DNA of 64,000 nt from Bacteroidaceae bacterium (GTDB lineage Bacteria > Bacteroidota > Bacteroidia > Bacteroidales > Bacteroidaceae). Of this stretch, positions 63,307 to 64,000 are shown one piece after another. The notes beneath the pieces are model-generated. The model saw only the letters and a program-made list of their open reading frames with translations, made no database searches and had not been told where the DNA came from. Where the stretch lies: contig JAGBBX010000024.1 of the NCBI GenBank assembly GCA_017938245.1, positions 111,050-175,049 on the forward strand, given 5' to 3'. Position 1 is the first letter of the stretch. Every line of letters starts with the position of its first letter. A program made the translations under genes and the position numbers.

Positions 63307-64000
63307 TGAAAAAACATCTGTTATTCTTGTTTATATTAGCTGCTACATTTTGTGCCACAGCACAAAGCAACTATCAGTCCCAAATAATTTTGGAGGATTT
63401 TAGAGAGGCACGCTCAACACCTAATGTAGAGAATTGGCCCAAAGATGCCAATGGAAATATGGATTGCGCACTTATACGTGTCTCCATAGAGAGCATACAC
63501 CCCGACGAACTTTCAAAGATAACATTCAACTTCGACCAGAACACGCCTGCATATCCTCCTAAGGTAGTCTCGGAAGCAGGAGTTTCTATGGTGTATATAT
63601 TCGTCACACCAAGTGATGAGCCTACATTTATTGAAGCTGTACTCGGGGACTATGGCAAGAGCAACAGAGTTACCATCCCCAAGTTAGGTGAGAGAAAGTG
63701 TTACAATGTACGACTCAGGAACAACAAGAGACTATCAATCAGTTTCAGCACCGAGCCGACAAACGCTATAGCACGAATCGAGACAGGAGAAAAGACAACT
63801 ACTCCCGGAACAATAGCAAACGTACTCACAGGTAGACACTACGTTACATTATCGTTGAACGGCAAAACTCTGTTAAACGACACAATAAACGTAACAGAAA
63901 GCAGCACCCATTTTACATACGACCTTAGAACAAAGAAAAATGTAAAATTCTCGAGTACGCCATCGGGTACAAATATCTATATCGATGGTGAGCTAATAGG
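63307..64000 (+). CDS. PEGA-domain exported protein (3' end outside window)
   Basis: An open frame from the ATG at 63307 to the window edge, 231 codons visible. Signal peptide KKHLLFLFILAATFCATAQ. The N-terminal 130 residues are beta-rich with no named family. The last visible part, VKFSSTPSGTNIYIDGELIG, is the start of a PEGA domain, a small repeat usually found in surface or periplasmic proteins. It follows the 636-residue gene by 13 bases and belongs to the same operon. Confidence 0.78.

Overview
This window looks like chromosomal DNA of a gut-type Bacteroidales bacterium (Bacteroidaceae/Prevotellaceae-like). The reasons are: repeated promoters of the Bacteroidota form TTTG-N18..21-TAnnTTTG; secreted proteins ending in a short 'GRKV..GIYIVNGKKV' sorting tail; families largely confined to this phylum (DUF4491, DUF3316, DUF3109, SusE-like fasciclin lipoproteins, calycin-like lipoproteins); and a topA-aroK-speA-argB gene order. 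Species cannot be decided from the sequence alone. Most genes form short operons that often overlap by 1-4 bases.

Layout. 0-8.4 kb (minus strand): truncated parE, a GNAT acyltransferase, a Na+/Ca2+ antiporter, a secreted multi-module adhesin-like protein, a DUF3109 protein and gpmI. 8.5-20.2 kb (plus): a Nudix hydrolase, a TPR protein, an outer-membrane barrel, then topA-aroK-speA-argB and a YgjP-like metalloprotease. 20.5-25.5 kb: a giant secreted enzyme joining a GH123 (beta-N-acetylgalactosaminidase-type) module to a GH33 sialidase. 25.5-30 kb: a more AT-rich accessory patch with a degenerate YqiA-like hydrolase, a DUF4143 ATPase and a truncated HNH gene bounded by 37-bp direct repeats, and a phosphoethanolamine transferase. 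30.1-35 kb (minus): tRNA-Leu, an S41 protease, a DUF3316 protein and parC. 35-41 kb: glyS, an FKBP lipoprotein, DUF3467, an OPT transporter, YeiH and DUF4491.

41-43.5 kb is the most unusual part. An AT-rich segment carries a strongly structured RNA and two secreted proteins of unknown function. It is flanked by two 83-bp copies of the same promoter region, one facing the segment and one facing the GH29 alpha-fucosidase. After the fucosidase come cutC-xpt, a 77-bp tandem promoter-like repeat driving an FprA flavodiiron protein, tRNA-Ala, a LemA/TPM operon, a sialate O-acetylesterase plus second GH123 operon, a TonB receptor plus lipoprotein operon, and an orphan fasciclin lipoprotein. The window ends in an LPP20/PEGA secreted-protein operon in which a 592-bp tandem duplication has created a chimeric gene.

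Functionally, the sialidase/GH123 fusion, the O-acetylesterase/GH123 operon and the GH29 fucosidase could together strip O-acetyl-sialic acid, beta-GalNAc and fucose from host mucin-type glycans or glycolipids. That role is inferred from family membership. The remainder is housekeeping: topoisomerase IV, topoisomerase I, GlyRS, phosphoglycerate mutase, shikimate kinase and arginine metabolism.
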